Positions 41,312 through 50,630 of a stretch of DNA of 64,000 bases are shown here, in pieces (position 1 is the first letter of the stretch; the number at the start of each line of letters is the position of its first letter). A program made the translations under genes and the position numbers. The DNA lies in contig NZ_JACVQC010000001.1 of the NCBI RefSeq assembly GCF_018881505.1, positions 665,927 through 729,926 of the forward strand, given 5' to 3'. The notes beneath the pieces were generated by a model, which made no database searches, had not been told where the DNA came from, and saw nothing but the letters and a program-made list of their open reading frames with translations. This DNA is from Polynucleobacter sp. UK-Mo-2m-Kol15. Lineage in GTDB: Bacteria; Pseudomonadota; Gammaproteobacteria; Burkholderiales; Burkholderiaceae.

Positions 41312-42517
41312 ATGACAACAGAATTTATCTATGATGCGGTAGTTGTTGGCGGTGGACCTGCGGGTGCAACTGCGGCTCAAACGCTTGCCCAAAAGGGTAA
41401 GCATGTCTTGCTATTAGATAAGCGCGGACGCATTAAGCCGTGCGGTGGGGCTATCCCCCCACGGTTAATCAAAGATTTTCAGATTCCTGATGAGTTGTTA
41501 GTTGCTAAAGCAAAATCAGCTCGCATGGTTTCTCCTCTTGGAAAAACGGTAGATATCCCTATTGAAAACGGCTTTGTGGGAATGGTTGATCGAGCCCAGT
41601 TTGATGAATGGCTAAGAAAGCGTGCAGTTACAGCAGGGGCAGTTCGTGAGGATGGGTTATTTGAATCCCTTCAACGAGAGGGTGCTAATGTCCGCATTTA
41701 CTATCGCACACGAGGTGCTCTTGATGGTGACCAGGGTGCGGTGAAGAGTGTTCTAGCAAAGGCGGTGGTTGGTGCTGATGGCGCTAAATCACAGGTTGGT
41801 AGAAGCGCCGGTGTACAGGGATGTGCTGAAGCAAATTATGTTTTTGCTTATCACGAAATTATTAAAACCCCATCTGACAAACCTCTTTCATTTGATGCTA
41901 GTCGATGCGATGTCTTGTATCAAAAGCCGGTGTCCCCAGATTTTTATGGCTGGGTATTTCCTCACGGCGACACTATTAGCATTGGTACGGGAAGCGCAGA
42001 TAAAGGCTTCTCTCTGAGAAATGCAGTCGCAAAACTTCGTGCAGATGTCGGCTTAGATAGTGCAGAACTCATTCGTCACGAAGGAGCGCCACTACCAATG
42101 AAGCCGTTGAAGAAATGGGACGATGGACAGCAAGTGGTTTTGGCTGGCGATGCTGCAGGCGTTGTTGCTCCAGCTTCAGGTGAGGGTATTTATTACGCCA
42201 TGCTCGGTGGTCAATTGGCTGGTGAAGCCGTTGCTGAGTTTGTCGATAGTAAGGATCCCGCAAAACTCAAGTTGGCCCGTAAGCGCTTTATGAAAGAGCA
42301 CCGCATGACCTTTTTGGTCTTAGGCATCATGCAATATTTTTGGTATTCAACCGATAAAAGACGTGAGAGCTTTGTCAAGATGTGCGAAGACAAAGACGTT
42401 CAAAAGCTCACATTTGAGTCTTATATGAATAAAAAGCTAGTCCGCAAAAAGCCTATGGCTCATCTCAAAATCTTTATTAAGGATATGGGGCATTTACTAG
42501 GATTAGCTAAGGTATGA
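41312..42517 (+). CDS. bchP: Geranylgeranyl reductase BchP
   Basis: BchP reduces the geranylgeranyl tail of bacteriochlorophyll (or the diphosphate) to phytyl in three NADPH-dependent steps. The 401-residue flavoprotein has the N-terminal FAD motif VVGGGPAGATAAQTLA (about 9-24), the family's KPCGGAIPPRL and the C-terminal VVLAGDAAGVVAPASGEGIYYAM region. GAGG lies 6 bp before the ATG. Its stop overlaps the tspO start. Confidence 0.94.
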   Translation: MTTEFIYDAVVVGGGPAGATAAQTLAQKGKHVLLLDKRGRIKPCGGAIPPRLIKDFQIPDELLVAKAKSARMVSPLGKTVDIPIENGFVGMVDRAQFDEWLRKRAVTAGAVREDGLFESLQREGANVRIYYRTRGALDGDQGAVKSVLAKAVVGADGAKSQVGRSAGVQGCAEANYVFAYHEIIKTPSDKPLSFDASRCDVLYQKPVSPDFYGWVFPHGDTISIGTGSADKGFSLRNAVAKLRADVGLDSAELIRHEGAPLPMKPLKKWDDGQQVVLAGDAAGVVAPASGEGIYYAMLGGQLAGEAVAEFVDSKDPAKLKLARKRFMKEHRMTFLVLGIMQYFWYSTDKRRESFVKMCEDKDVQKLTFESYMNKKLVRKKPMAHLKIFIKDMGHLLGLAKV

Positions 42518-42999
42518 AGTTCTTTTTTCAACATAAGTATATCTGGATGATTGCAGCATGGATGGTTGCGACATCCATCTTGGGCGGTATGGCTACAAAG
42601 CTAGGTCCTTGGTACTTCTCCCTCATTCAGCCACCTTGGAAACCGCCTGATTGGTCATTTGGAGTCATTTGGACCATTATTTTTATTTTGTCTGCATTGG
42701 GGTGGATGGTGGCTTTCAATAGCAACCCAACACAATCTCAGAAAAATAAGATTACCTTTTTGTTTGTGCTGAATGGTTTTTTGAATGTGCTCTGGAGTGT
42801 GTTTTATTTCCGGATGCAGCATCCTGATTGGGCATTTATAGAGGCATTTTTCCTTTGGGCTTCAGTGCTCGCCATTATTTTAGTGATGTGGCCGATACAT
42901 AGAGTGGCAGCGTACCTCATGCTTCCATATCTGATTTGGGTCACGATTGCGATGTGCCTGAATTGGGATACGCTTATTTTGAATCCAGGGGCTTACTAG
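42514..42999 (+). CDS. tspO: TspO/MBR-family tryptophan-rich sensory protein
   Basis: TspO proteins are five-helix outer- or inner-membrane proteins that bind tetrapyrroles. Rhodobacter TspO negatively modulates photosynthesis gene expression in response to oxygen. The 161-residue protein has the family motif WYFSLIQPPWKPPDWSFG and LNVLWSVFYFRMQHPDWAF and is rich in Trp. It overlaps bchP by 4 bp and precedes hemA by 4 bp, which links it to tetrapyrrole supply or sensing in this operon. Confidence 0.92.
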   Translation: MKFFFQHKYIWMIAAWMVATSILGGMATKLGPWYFSLIQPPWKPPDWSFGVIWTIIFILSALGWMVAFNSNPTQSQKNKITFLFVLNGFLNVLWSVFYFRMQHPDWAFIEAFFLWASVLAIILVMWPIHRVAAYLMLPYLIWVTIAMCLNWDTLILNPGAY

Positions 43000-43003
43000 A
43001 CAT

Positions 43004-44314
43004 ATGTCAAGTATGAAATTGCTCAACCTCGGTGTTAATCACCATACTGCTCCGATAGATATTCGGGAGAGTGTGGCGGTTGCTCCTGAGATTTTGCATG
43101 ACTCTTTGATAGATTTGCGTAAGTATTTGCAAATAGAAGATTCGGAAAATCAACCAGAGGTTGCTATTCTGTCCACCTGCAATCGGATGGAGATCTATTG
43201 CGCTGCCAATGATGTTGAATATGAAGATCATCATTTAGAAAGCCGCGCCTTTGATTGGCTCGCTGCCCAAAACAATGTTCATAAGAATGAGCTACGCCCT
43301 TATATCTACTCGGCCAAGGAAAGTGATGCGGTCAAGCATGCATTCAGGGTTGGTAGCGGCTTAGATTCGATGGTTCTAGGAGAAACTCAAATCCTAGGGC
43401 AATTAAAAAAGGCAGTCGAAAATGCTAATCAAGTAGGAACCTTAGGCACCTACTTAAAACCTTTGTTTGACAAAACTTTTTCAGTAGCAAAAGTGGTTCG
43501 AGGCAATACGCAGATTGGAGTCCATTCTGTCTCAATGGCAGGTGCTTCAATCAAGTTAGTTGAACGTATCTTTGGCAAAATTAACGATTGCAATGTTTTA
43601 TTTATTGGTGCCGGCGAGATGATTGGTCTTTGCGCAAATCATTTTGCCAGTAAGAATCCCAAAAAAATTGCTATCTCGAATCGCACTATTGATCGAGGTA
43701 GTGAATTACTTCAAACATTTGCTAGCCAAAATCTGCAGACAGAAGTCTTTCCTTTGGCGGATCTACCCCATCACTTAAATCAATATGACGTGATTGTTTC
43801 CTGCACAGCAAGTTCTTTGCCGATTGTAGGTATGGGAATGGTTAAAACGGCGCTGAAGGCTCGTCAGTCTCGCCCCATGGTTTTGATTGACTTAGCGGTA
43901 CCTAGAGATTTTGAACCAGAAATTAAGAGTTTAAAAAATGCTTATCTTTACTCTATTGATGATCTAGGTGAAATAGTCAATGCTGGAAAAGCAAATCGCC
44001 TTGAATCTATTGGCGAAGCAGAGAAAATTATTGAAAAAGGAGTGGTGGAGTTTTACGAAACCCTCAGCAAGAGAGCAGTTGTTCCTATTATTAAGTCAAT
44101 CCAAGATGTTGGTGAGCAATATCAAAAGATTGAGCTTGAAAAAGCAAGCAGAAGAATTGCAAATGGCGATGACCCCATGCTGGTTCTATCCCATATGGCC
44201 ATCGCGCTTGCTAACAAGTTTATGCATGCCCCAATTCATGCGTTAAAGCAGTCTTCTGATGAAAATTTAGAAGAATATAAGCAAATTATTTCAAAAATCT
44301 ATTCATCGAAATGA
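43004..44314 (+). CDS. hemA: Glutamyl-tRNA reductase HemA
   Basis: HemA catalyses the NADPH-dependent first committed step of the C5 tetrapyrrole pathway, reducing glutamyl-tRNA to glutamate-1-semialdehyde. The 436-residue protein has the catalytic Cys59 in [10 protein letters not shown], the [17 protein letters not shown] motif and the NADPH-binding FIGAGEM. Use of the C5 route rather than ALA synthase fits beta- and gammaproteobacteria. Location in the PGC puts precursor supply under phototrophic control. Confidence 0.95.
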   Translation: MSSMKLLNLGVNHHTAPIDIRESVAVAPEILHDSLIDLRKYLQIEDSENQPEVAILSTCNRMEIYCAANDVEYEDHHLESRAFDWLAAQNNVHKNELRPYIYSAKESDAVKHAFRVGSGLDSMVLGETQILGQLKKAVENANQVGTLGTYLKPLFDKTFSVAKVVRGNTQIGVHSVSMAGASIKLVERIFGKINDCNVLFIGAGEMIGLCANHFASKNPKKIAISNRTIDRGSELLQTFASQNLQTEVFPLADLPHHLNQYDVIVSCTASSLPIVGMGMVKTALKARQSRPMVLIDLAVPRDFEPEIKSLKNAYLYSIDDLGEIVNAGKANRLESIGEAEKIIEKGVVEFYETLSKRAVVPIIKSIQDVGEQYQKIELEKASRRIANGDDPMLVLSHMAIALANKFMHAPIHALKQSSDENLEEYKQIISKIYSSK

Positions 44315-44321
44315 GGTAGCT

Positions 44322-46208
44322 ATGCTCAAAATGACTAACCTCCTTGAAACTATATCCAATCCAGAGGAATTGAGAGCTTATGATGTATCTCAGCTTCCTC
44401 AGATTGCTCAAGAATTACGTCATTTCATCTTAAGCTCTGTATCAAGTACTGGAGGACATCTCTCATCCAATTTGGGTACTGTTGAGCTTGCTTTGGCCCT
44501 GCATTATGTTTTTGATACGCCACATGATCGTCTGATCTGGGATGTGGGTCATCAAAGCTATGCCCATAAGGTGCTGACAGGTCGCAGGGAGGCAATGTCT
44601 GGTTTGCGACAGTACGGCGGCATCTCCGGTTTTCCTAAGCGTAGCGAGAGTAAATATGATGCTTTTGGCACAGCCCATTCATCTACCAGTATCTCAGCAG
44701 CTTTGGGAATGGCAGTAGCGGCTAAAACAAAAAATGAGAAGCGTAATGTAGTGGCGATTATTGGTGATGGTGCAATGAGTGCTGGAATGGCATTTGAGGC
44801 AATGAATAATGCTGGCGTAAATAAAAAAGTTCCACTCATTGTGATTCTGAATGACAACGAGATGTCCATTTCACCAGCAGTAGGTGCGCTGAACCGCTAT
44901 TTAGTAAAGTTGATTTCTGGTTCCATGTACGCCGCTACTAAGCGCGGTATCGATAAAGTGCTCTCTGTAGCACCGCCCATTCGTGAATTTGCAAAAAGGT
45001 TAGAAGGACATGCAAAAGGGATGGTGGGCCCTGCAACTATTTTTGAAGAGTTTGGTTTTGACTATTACGGCCCAATAGATGGCCATAACTTAGAGGTATT
45101 AATTTCAACCCTAGAAAATGTGAAAACACTGGCTCAAACTGAGGGGCCCCAGTTCCTTCATATCATTACTAAAAAAGGTAAAGGCTATTCATTAGCAGAG
45201 CAAGATCCCATTGCCTATCATGGCCCCAGTGCATTTGATCCAATAGCGGGGATTGTGTCAAAGCCAGTAGTTAAGAAAACCTACACTCAAGTATTTGGTG
45301 AGTGGTTATGTGATATGGCGCAGGCAGATGAGCGCTTAATCGCAATTACTCCTGCTATGCGTGAGGGCTCAGGGTTAGTCGAGTTTGAAAAGCGTTTTCC
45401 TGATCGTTATTACGACGTAGGTATCGCTGAGCAACATGCCGTTACATTTGCCGCTGGAATTTCCTGTGAAGGACTAAAACCAGTAGTTGCGATTTATTCG
45501 ACATTCTTACAGCGTGGCTATGACCAGCTGATACACGATGTGACATTGCAAAACTTGCCGATGGTTTTTGCAATTGATCGAGCGGGAATGGTGGGGGCTG
45601 ATGGTGCAACTCATGCTGGTGTTTTTGATATTGCCTTTTTACGCTGCTTACCAAATTTAGTATTGATGACACCATCAAACGAACAGGAATGTCGAGCAAT
45701 GCTGACAACTGCCTTTAAACATGATGGTCCTGCAGCGGTGCGTTATCCACGCGGTTCTGGAGCTGGATTAGAAACAGCAGATCAGCCTTTAGAGGCACTA
45801 CCAATCGGCAAGGGACTTGTAGTTCGCTCAATTGATAAATCATTATCTCCAAAGAAAAGGATTGCTTTCATATGTTTTGGCCCTTTGCTGTATAGCGCAC
45901 TCTCAGTGGCTGAAGAAATCAATGCCACCGTTATAGATATGCGCTTTGTGAAGCCTTTGGATGAGAAATTATTATTAGAAATCGCTGATGGTCATGATGG
46001 ACTAGTTTTTGTAGAGGACAGTGCTACTAAGGGTGGTGCTGGTAGTGCTTGCTTAGAAGTTTTGTCAGATAACAATGTCCATATTCAATCTTTATTGCTA
46101 GGGCTACCTGATGAGTATGTAGAGCATGGTGAAGTTAACTTGCTGTTAGATAGCTACGGACTATCCAAGGAAAAGATTAAACAAAGAGTTATGGCGCGTT
46201 TCTTATAA
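44322..46208 (+). CDS. dxs: 1-deoxy-D-xylulose-5-phosphate synthase Dxs
   Basis: Dxs is the thiamine-diphosphate enzyme that starts the MEP isoprenoid pathway. The 628-residue protein has the family motifs [12 protein letters not shown], the ThDP motif [18 protein letters not shown] (near 148-165) and [22 protein letters not shown] precedes the ATG. With ispH and crtE in the cluster it channels carbon into carotenoids and the bacteriochlorophyll tail. Co-localised dxs is also known in the Rhodobacter PGC. Confidence 0.95.
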   Translation: MLKMTNLLETISNPEELRAYDVSQLPQIAQELRHFILSSVSSTGGHLSSNLGTVELALALHYVFDTPHDRLIWDVGHQSYAHKVLTGRREAMSGLRQYGGISGFPKRSESKYDAFGTAHSSTSISAALGMAVAAKTKNEKRNVVAIIGDGAMSAGMAFEAMNNAGVNKKVPLIVILNDNEMSISPAVGALNRYLVKLISGSMYAATKRGIDKVLSVAPPIREFAKRLEGHAKGMVGPATIFEEFGFDYYGPIDGHNLEVLISTLENVKTLAQTEGPQFLHIITKKGKGYSLAEQDPIAYHGPSAFDPIAGIVSKPVVKKTYTQVFGEWLCDMAQADERLIAITPAMREGSGLVEFEKRFPDRYYDVGIAEQHAVTFAAGISCEGLKPVVAIYSTFLQRGYDQLIHDVTLQNLPMVFAIDRAGMVGADGATHAGVFDIAFLRCLPNLVLMTPSNEQECRAMLTTAFKHDGPAAVRYPRGSGAGLETADQPLEALPIGKGLVVRSIDKSLSPKKRIAFICFGPLLYSALSVAEEINATVIDMRFVKPLDEKLLLEIADGHDGLVFVEDSATKGGAGSACLEVLSDNNVHIQSLLLGLPDEYVEHGEVNLLLDSYGLSKEKIKQRVMARFL

Positions 46209-46221
46209 GGTCTGATGAAGA

Positions 46222-47433
46222 GTGGAGTCAATTGAAGTTGCCCCATTTCGGGATTTATGTACCGATTGCGGTGTATCTCGAACTACGCAACCCAAACGTT
46301 GCGCAACTGCCTGTCAGTTTATTCAGCCTAACTACCCTAAATTTGAGGCATTAGCTCACGGCAGGGAGCGTATTGAGGATAGTTCTGACGAGATCTTCTT
46401 TGGCCCCTATTTGGAAATGTTTAGGGCCAGGCTAAAGACGCCATTAAAAGGTGCTCAATGGACCGGAATTATCACGAGACTTTGCGAGGTGCTACTAGAG
46501 CAAGGGCTTGTTGAAGCAGTCATTACCATGAGCTCTGATCCTGACGATCGTTGGAAGCCTGTGCCGGTGATTGTGACAAGATCTGAAGATATGGCGCAAT
46601 GCAGGGGAATGAAGATGGGTTACGCCCCAATCATTCAATATCTCGAGCAGGCAAAAGAGATGGGGTATAAAAAAGTGGCTATGGTGGGTATTCCATGTCA
46701 GGTCTATGCTGCTAGAGCGCTTGAACAAGAATTTGGCTTTGAGAAATTGCTCATTATTGGTTCGCCTTGTTCCGATAACACTTCTACCGAAAATTTTCAT
46801 CAATTCTTAGGCCTGCTTTCCGAAAAGCCGGAAACTATTTCTTATCTAGAATTTAGGGCTGACTATCACGTTGAAATTCGCTTTGAAAATGGCCAAAAGC
46901 AAGAAATACCTTTTTTGAAATTGCCTCTATCTAATTTGCCTGCCGATTTTTTCCCTACCACCTGCAAAACTTGCGTTGACTATGTCAATGCACTATCTGA
47001 TATCACAGTTGGATATATGGCAGGCACAGGTGAGCAGTGGATCATTGTTCGTAATACTAAAGGCCAAGGTCTAGCGAGATTGCTTGCTCAAGAGCTTATT
47101 TTGGAGCCCGTTTCCTCTGCTGGTAATCGTCTAAGTCCTGTAAAAGGTTTTATGAAGAATGTGGAACTAGCTGCGGGCGGCTTGCCACTGCAAAGAATGC
47201 CAAATTTTTTAAGAGGAATATTTGCTTGGGTAATGCCTCGGTTTGGTCCAAGGGGCCTTGAATTCGCTAAAGCAAGGATTGAGATGAAGGCCATAGAGTC
47301 GGTGATTCATTTGCGTCAGGTTGCGCCGCACAAAATGAAAAATATGGTTCCGCCACATATTTGGAAACTTGTACGGACATATGGATTAAAGCCTCAATTT
47401 GATGAAATCAAGAGTTCTAGGGAAAGCACCTAG
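46222..47433 (+). CDS. bciB: Ferredoxin-dependent 8-vinyl reductase BciB
   Basis: BciB reduces the C-8 vinyl group of divinyl (proto)chlorophyllide using reduced ferredoxin. It is an FrhB/FdhB-type FAD and Fe-S protein. The 403-residue protein has an N-terminal cysteine cluster (C13, C16, C27, C31), MVGIPCQVYAARALEQ, GSPCSDNTS, and CKTCVDYVNALSDITVGYM. No bchJ was seen, so BciB probably supplies this step. The start is GTG at 46222 with a weak GAAG upstream. It is the last gene before an FNR-type box. Confidence 0.88.
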   Translation: MESIEVAPFRDLCTDCGVSRTTQPKRCATACQFIQPNYPKFEALAHGRERIEDSSDEIFFGPYLEMFRARLKTPLKGAQWTGIITRLCEVLLEQGLVEAVITMSSDPDDRWKPVPVIVTRSEDMAQCRGMKMGYAPIIQYLEQAKEMGYKKVAMVGIPCQVYAARALEQEFGFEKLLIIGSPCSDNTSTENFHQFLGLLSEKPETISYLEFRADYHVEIRFENGQKQEIPFLKLPLSNLPADFFPTTCKTCVDYVNALSDITVGYMAGTGEQWIIVRNTKGQGLARLLAQELILEPVSSAGNRLSPVKGFMKNVELAAGGLPLQRMPNFLRGIFAWVMPRFGPRGLEFAKARIEMKAIESVIHLRQVAPHKMKNMVPPHIWKLVRTYGLKPQFDEIKSSREST

Positions 47434-47450
47434 CATTAAGTCTTTGTTAT

Positions 47451-47464
47451 TTGATCCAAATCAA
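47451..47464. promoter_or_regulatory. Perfect FNR/Anr box before aerR2-hemE
   Basis: TTGAT-CCAA-ATCAA matches the FNR/Anr consensus TTGAT-N4-ATCAA at all ten specified positions. It lies 18 bp after the bciB stop and about 95 bp before the next gene. AATAAA at 47484-47489 is at about the right distance to act as -10 in a class II arrangement (box centred near -41). Oxygen control of the following genes is inferred. Confidence 0.7.
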
Positions 47465-47552
47465 TTTATAAAGTAAAGATTCCAATAAAGAGGCTCTTAG
47501 GCAGCCACGGTTTATTTCAAAAACTATTTTGAGACCGTGTCTTGATCAAGTG

Positions 47553-48521
47553 ATGTTCATGAATTTATCCAAGCTAGTGAGCATTGCGGGGTTCAGAAAG
47601 AAATCTGCTCGTGACGATTTCGAAGTGAATCAACAGCAGACGACCAAAGCGTCGAATGATATGTGGGATGACTGCTTGGTATCTAATGCACCGTCAAAAT
47701 CCACTTTCGAGCAAGATAAAAAAACTCATCCAATAGAAAAAGCCTGCACAGAGGGTGAGTATCTTGAGTCTCTTGTAAAAACGATTGAGGGAAATATTCT
47801 TCCGCTCATTATTGAGCAACATTTAGATTCATCCATCCCTGCGCAATTCCCAGCCAAGCAAATCATTGACCAGAAAGCTGTGGAGGATTTGACTAAATTA
47901 GTCTTGCAAGAAGATGCTCGCATTTCCGTTGACTACGTAAAAAAGATGCATGGTTCTGGCACCGCTTTAGAAGATATCTATCTACTCCTACTGACTCCAG
48001 TGGCTAGAAAATTAGGAGAAATGTGGGAAGAAGATGAGTCTAGTTTTACAGAGGTCACTATCGCTCTTTGGCGTATCAAACAACTGATGTATGACCTAAG
48101 CCCTATTTTTCAACAGTATGCTGAGCAGGGTAAATCCGGCTCCAGCATTATGTTGGTACCATTGCCTGGATCTCAACATAACTTAGGTCTCTTTATGGTC
48201 TCCGAGTTTTTTGCAAAAGCTGGATGGCGTATATGGGGAGAATTGGCCGCTACTGAAGAAGAGATTGTTTCAATGGCTGCCAACGAATGGTTCGACATTG
48301 TTGGTTTATCAGCTAGCGTTCGAGAGCAATTTCCGCAATTAAAGGAATTAATTAAGAGCATTAAAGCTAAGTCGAAGAATCCTAATGTGGGTGTCATCAT
48401 TGGCAGTCCTGTTTTTAATCAATCCCCCGAACTTAAAGATGATCTAGGGGCAGACATGGTTGGCATGAATGCTGAGGATGCGCTTGAAAAAGCCACTTTT
48501 TATGTAGAGCAATTGCGCTAA
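47553..48521 (+). CDS. Second B12-domain AerR/PpaA-like regulator
   Basis: This 322-residue protein (from the ATG at 47553) has the same architecture as the AerR at 22673-23500: a long polar N-terminus, a helical segment with LARKLGEMWEEDESSFTEVTIA-like sequence, and a C-terminal B12-binding domain with PGSQHNLG, where the histidine fits the cobalamin-ligand site, and a later VIIGSPVFN. It lacks an adjacent ppsR and instead leads hemE, behind an FNR-type box. Other starts are ATG 47559 and TTG 47529. Which tetrapyrrole or repressor it responds to is unknown. Confidence 0.82.
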   Translation: MFMNLSKLVSIAGFRKKSARDDFEVNQQQTTKASNDMWDDCLVSNAPSKSTFEQDKKTHPIEKACTEGEYLESLVKTIEGNILPLIIEQHLDSSIPAQFPAKQIIDQKAVEDLTKLVLQEDARISVDYVKKMHGSGTALEDIYLLLLTPVARKLGEMWEEDESSFTEVTIALWRIKQLMYDLSPIFQQYAEQGKSGSSIMLVPLPGSQHNLGLFMVSEFFAKAGWRIWGELAATEEEIVSMAANEWFDIVGLSASVREQFPQLKELIKSIKAKSKNPNVGVIIGSPVFNQSPELKDDLGADMVGMNAEDALEKATFYVEQLR

Positions 48522-48538
48522 ATTATCAACATCAGTCT

Positions 48539-49642
48539 ATGGCAGTCCAGTTAGAAAATGATTTATTTATAAAGGCTTGTTTTTGTCGCCAGACTGACAG
48601 AACACCTGTCTGGCTAATGCGTCAGGCTGGGAGATATTTGCCTGAGTATAAAAATACCAGATCTAAGGCAGGAAGTTTCTTGGAGCTGGCTAAAAATCCC
48701 GATTTCGCTACTGAGGTAACGTTGCAGCCAATTGATCGTTTTGGATTGGATGCGGCCATTTTATTTTCCGATATCTTAACTATTCCCGATGCAATGGGTT
48801 TAGAGCTATCTTTTGAAAATGGTGATGGGCCACGGTTTGCCAAGCCCTTAAGATCTGAGCGTGAGGTGAACCAATTACGTGCGGCTAATATGGAAGAATT
48901 GCATTATGTCTTTGATGCAGTTAGCTCAATAGCAAAGGCACTTACTTCTAATGGCAAGCAGCAAGTACCCTTAATTGGATTTTCTGGAAGTCCTTGGACC
49001 TTAGCTTGCTACATGATTGAAGGCTCAGGCTCGCGCGATTTTTCCTTGGCTAAGAAGATGCTGTATGAGCGGCCCGATCTATTGCAAAAAATTCTAGATA
49101 TCAACATTCAATCAGTGAGTGAATATTTACGCTTACAAATAGATGCAGGTGCGCAGGCTGTGATGATCTTTGATACCTGGGGCGGTTTATTAACCTCAGC
49201 AGATTATTTGCAATACTCACTACAGCCTATGTCAAAGATTATTCAAGACATACGCAGCCATCCAACATACGATGCAGTACCGATCATCTTGTTTACCAAG
49301 GGTGGTGGCATTTGGTTAAGTGATATTGCTAAATCAGGGGCTGATGTGTTGGGCCTTGACTGGACTATTAATCTATCTAAAGCACGCGAGGTGATTAATC
49401 AAGCAACAGGCAAGCAAATAGCCATACAAGGCAATTTAGATCCATCGATTCTTCTATCCAATCCAGAAGAGATTGAAAAGAGAGTACAGCAATGCTTTGA
49501 TGATTTATCTTCTGTCAAATTGGCAGATAGGAGTCCATTGGATGGCCATATTTTTAATCTGGGTCATGGCATTAGCCAATTTACGCCCCCTGAAAATGTT
49601 GCCGCATTAGTCTCAAAGGTCCGTCAGTGCTCAGTGAGGTAA
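48539..49642 (+). CDS. hemE: Uroporphyrinogen decarboxylase HemE
   Basis: HemE decarboxylates the four acetate side chains of uroporphyrinogen III to give coproporphyrinogen III, an essential step for haem and bacteriochlorophyll. The 367-residue protein has the family signature TPVWLMRQAGRYLPEY (about 21-36) and the GFSGSPWTLACYMIEG region. It starts 17 bp after the B12-domain gene and ends before a bidirectional terminator, which closes the PGC. In many PGCs hemE is adjacent to aerR/ppaA. Confidence 0.95.
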   Translation: MAVQLENDLFIKACFCRQTDRTPVWLMRQAGRYLPEYKNTRSKAGSFLELAKNPDFATEVTLQPIDRFGLDAAILFSDILTIPDAMGLELSFENGDGPRFAKPLRSEREVNQLRAANMEELHYVFDAVSSIAKALTSNGKQQVPLIGFSGSPWTLACYMIEGSGSRDFSLAKKMLYERPDLLQKILDINIQSVSEYLRLQIDAGAQAVMIFDTWGGLLTSADYLQYSLQPMSKIIQDIRSHPTYDAVPIILFTKGGGIWLSDIAKSGADVLGLDWTINLSKAREVINQATGKQIAIQGNLDPSILLSNPEEIEKRVQQCFDDLSSVKLADRSPLDGHIFNLGHGISQFTPPENVAALVSKVRQCSVR

Positions 49643-49715
49643 ATCATTTGCGCAAAGTGATGGTGCTGGAAGATAAGTAATTGGGTATCACTCTAGCGCC
49701 AATTGATTGAATTAA

Positions 49716-49747
49716 AAAAGCCCCCGAATTTTCATTCGAGGGCTTTT
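49716..49747. terminator. Bidirectional intrinsic terminator between hemE and rubrerythrin
   Basis: Arms 49716-49729 and 49734-49747 form a 13-bp stem with one mismatch and a 4-base loop. The A-run on the left and T-run on the right make it a rho-independent terminator in both directions. It separates the convergent hemE and rubrerythrin genes and marks the end of the PGC. Confidence 0.85.
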
Positions 49748-49766
49748 AAATAAATGACTTAGCTAA

Positions 49767-50204
49767 TTAAGCGTTTGCCAAGTGTGCTTCTAAAGTCTTA
49801 GTGAACTTGTTAGCGTGGCTGCGCTCAGCCTTTGCTAATGTTTCAAACCAGTCAGCGATTTCGTCAAAGCCTTCATCGCGTGCTGTCTTAGCCATGCCTG
49901 GGTACATGTCTGTGTACTCATGTGTTTCACCAGCGATAGCTGCTTGCAATGCTTCAGCAACTGTCTTGGCTGGCATACCAGTACCTGGCTCGCCTGCGCC
50001 GCCTTCGATCAAATACTCCATGTGACCATGGGCGTGGCCTGTTTCGCCTTCAGCTGTTGAGCGGAATACTGCTGCAACATCATTTGCACCAGCGATATCA
50101 GCTTGGTTCGCGAAATATAAATAACGACGGTTTGCCTGTGATTCACCAGCAAATGCTTCTTTCAAAGACTGCTCAGTCTTTGTACCTTTTACGGTTTTAG
50201 CCAT
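49767..50204 (-). CDS. Rubrerythrin-family protein (no rubredoxin domain)
   Basis: This 145-residue ferritin-like di-iron protein probably scavenges peroxide. Its four helices carry the expected metal ligands: [33 protein letters not shown] and [11 protein letters not shown], each with a Glu or ExxH. The C-terminal rubredoxin domain of classical rubrerythrin is missing, so its electron donor is uncertain. AGGAGT lies upstream of the ATG. It is divergent from an Fe-S oxidoreductase gene across a 426-bp spacer, and the two often neighbour each other in Burkholderiales. Confidence 0.9.
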   Translation of the reverse strand: MAKTVKGTKTEQSLKEAFAGESQANRRYLYFANQADIAGANDVAAVFRSTAEGETGHAHGHMEYLIEGGAGEPGTGMPAKTVAEALQAAIAGETHEYTDMYPGMAKTARDEGFDEIADWFETLAKAERSHANKFTKTLEAHLANA

Positions 50205-50630
50205 GATTGACTCCTAAAAACGGTTAGTTGAAATTGGGTGATTCGCTAAGTTACTAGCTCAATAAAAGTTCACCTGCGTGAGATTATGAACAAATCTGAG
50301 GATTTGAATAATCATATTTTTGTATTGACTTGATAGCTAAAAACAACTGATAAGCAAATATCAATTAATAAAATATAACGCTAATTAAGTCCTTGGAGGC
50401 GGTAATTTCTGGCTACCTTAGCTATAAAAATAGAGATATAGCGATAAAAGTTAGTAATTACTATCGATTTAATCAATCTCCAGTGAGTATTCTGGGTATT
50501 TCAAAGTACTTAATTAGGTATTTTCTATGAAGATCGTTAATTAATACAATTTTACTATCGACCTAGAGAGTCCTACACTAATTCTTATTCAATTTAGACA
50601 TTGCAGTCGTTCACACAGTAGAGGACAAAC
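50205..50630. other. 426-bp divergent spacer, rubrerythrin / Fe-S oxidoreductase
   Basis: This AT-rich spacer holds no open frame of note. It must contain promoters for both flanking genes, but I could not assign convincing -35/-10 pairs. No TGT-N12-ACA, FNR box or clear OxyR site was found. The stretch around 50335-50390 has a loose inverted repeat (CTGAT/ATCAA) with an unusual 8-bp spacer. Confidence 0.5.
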
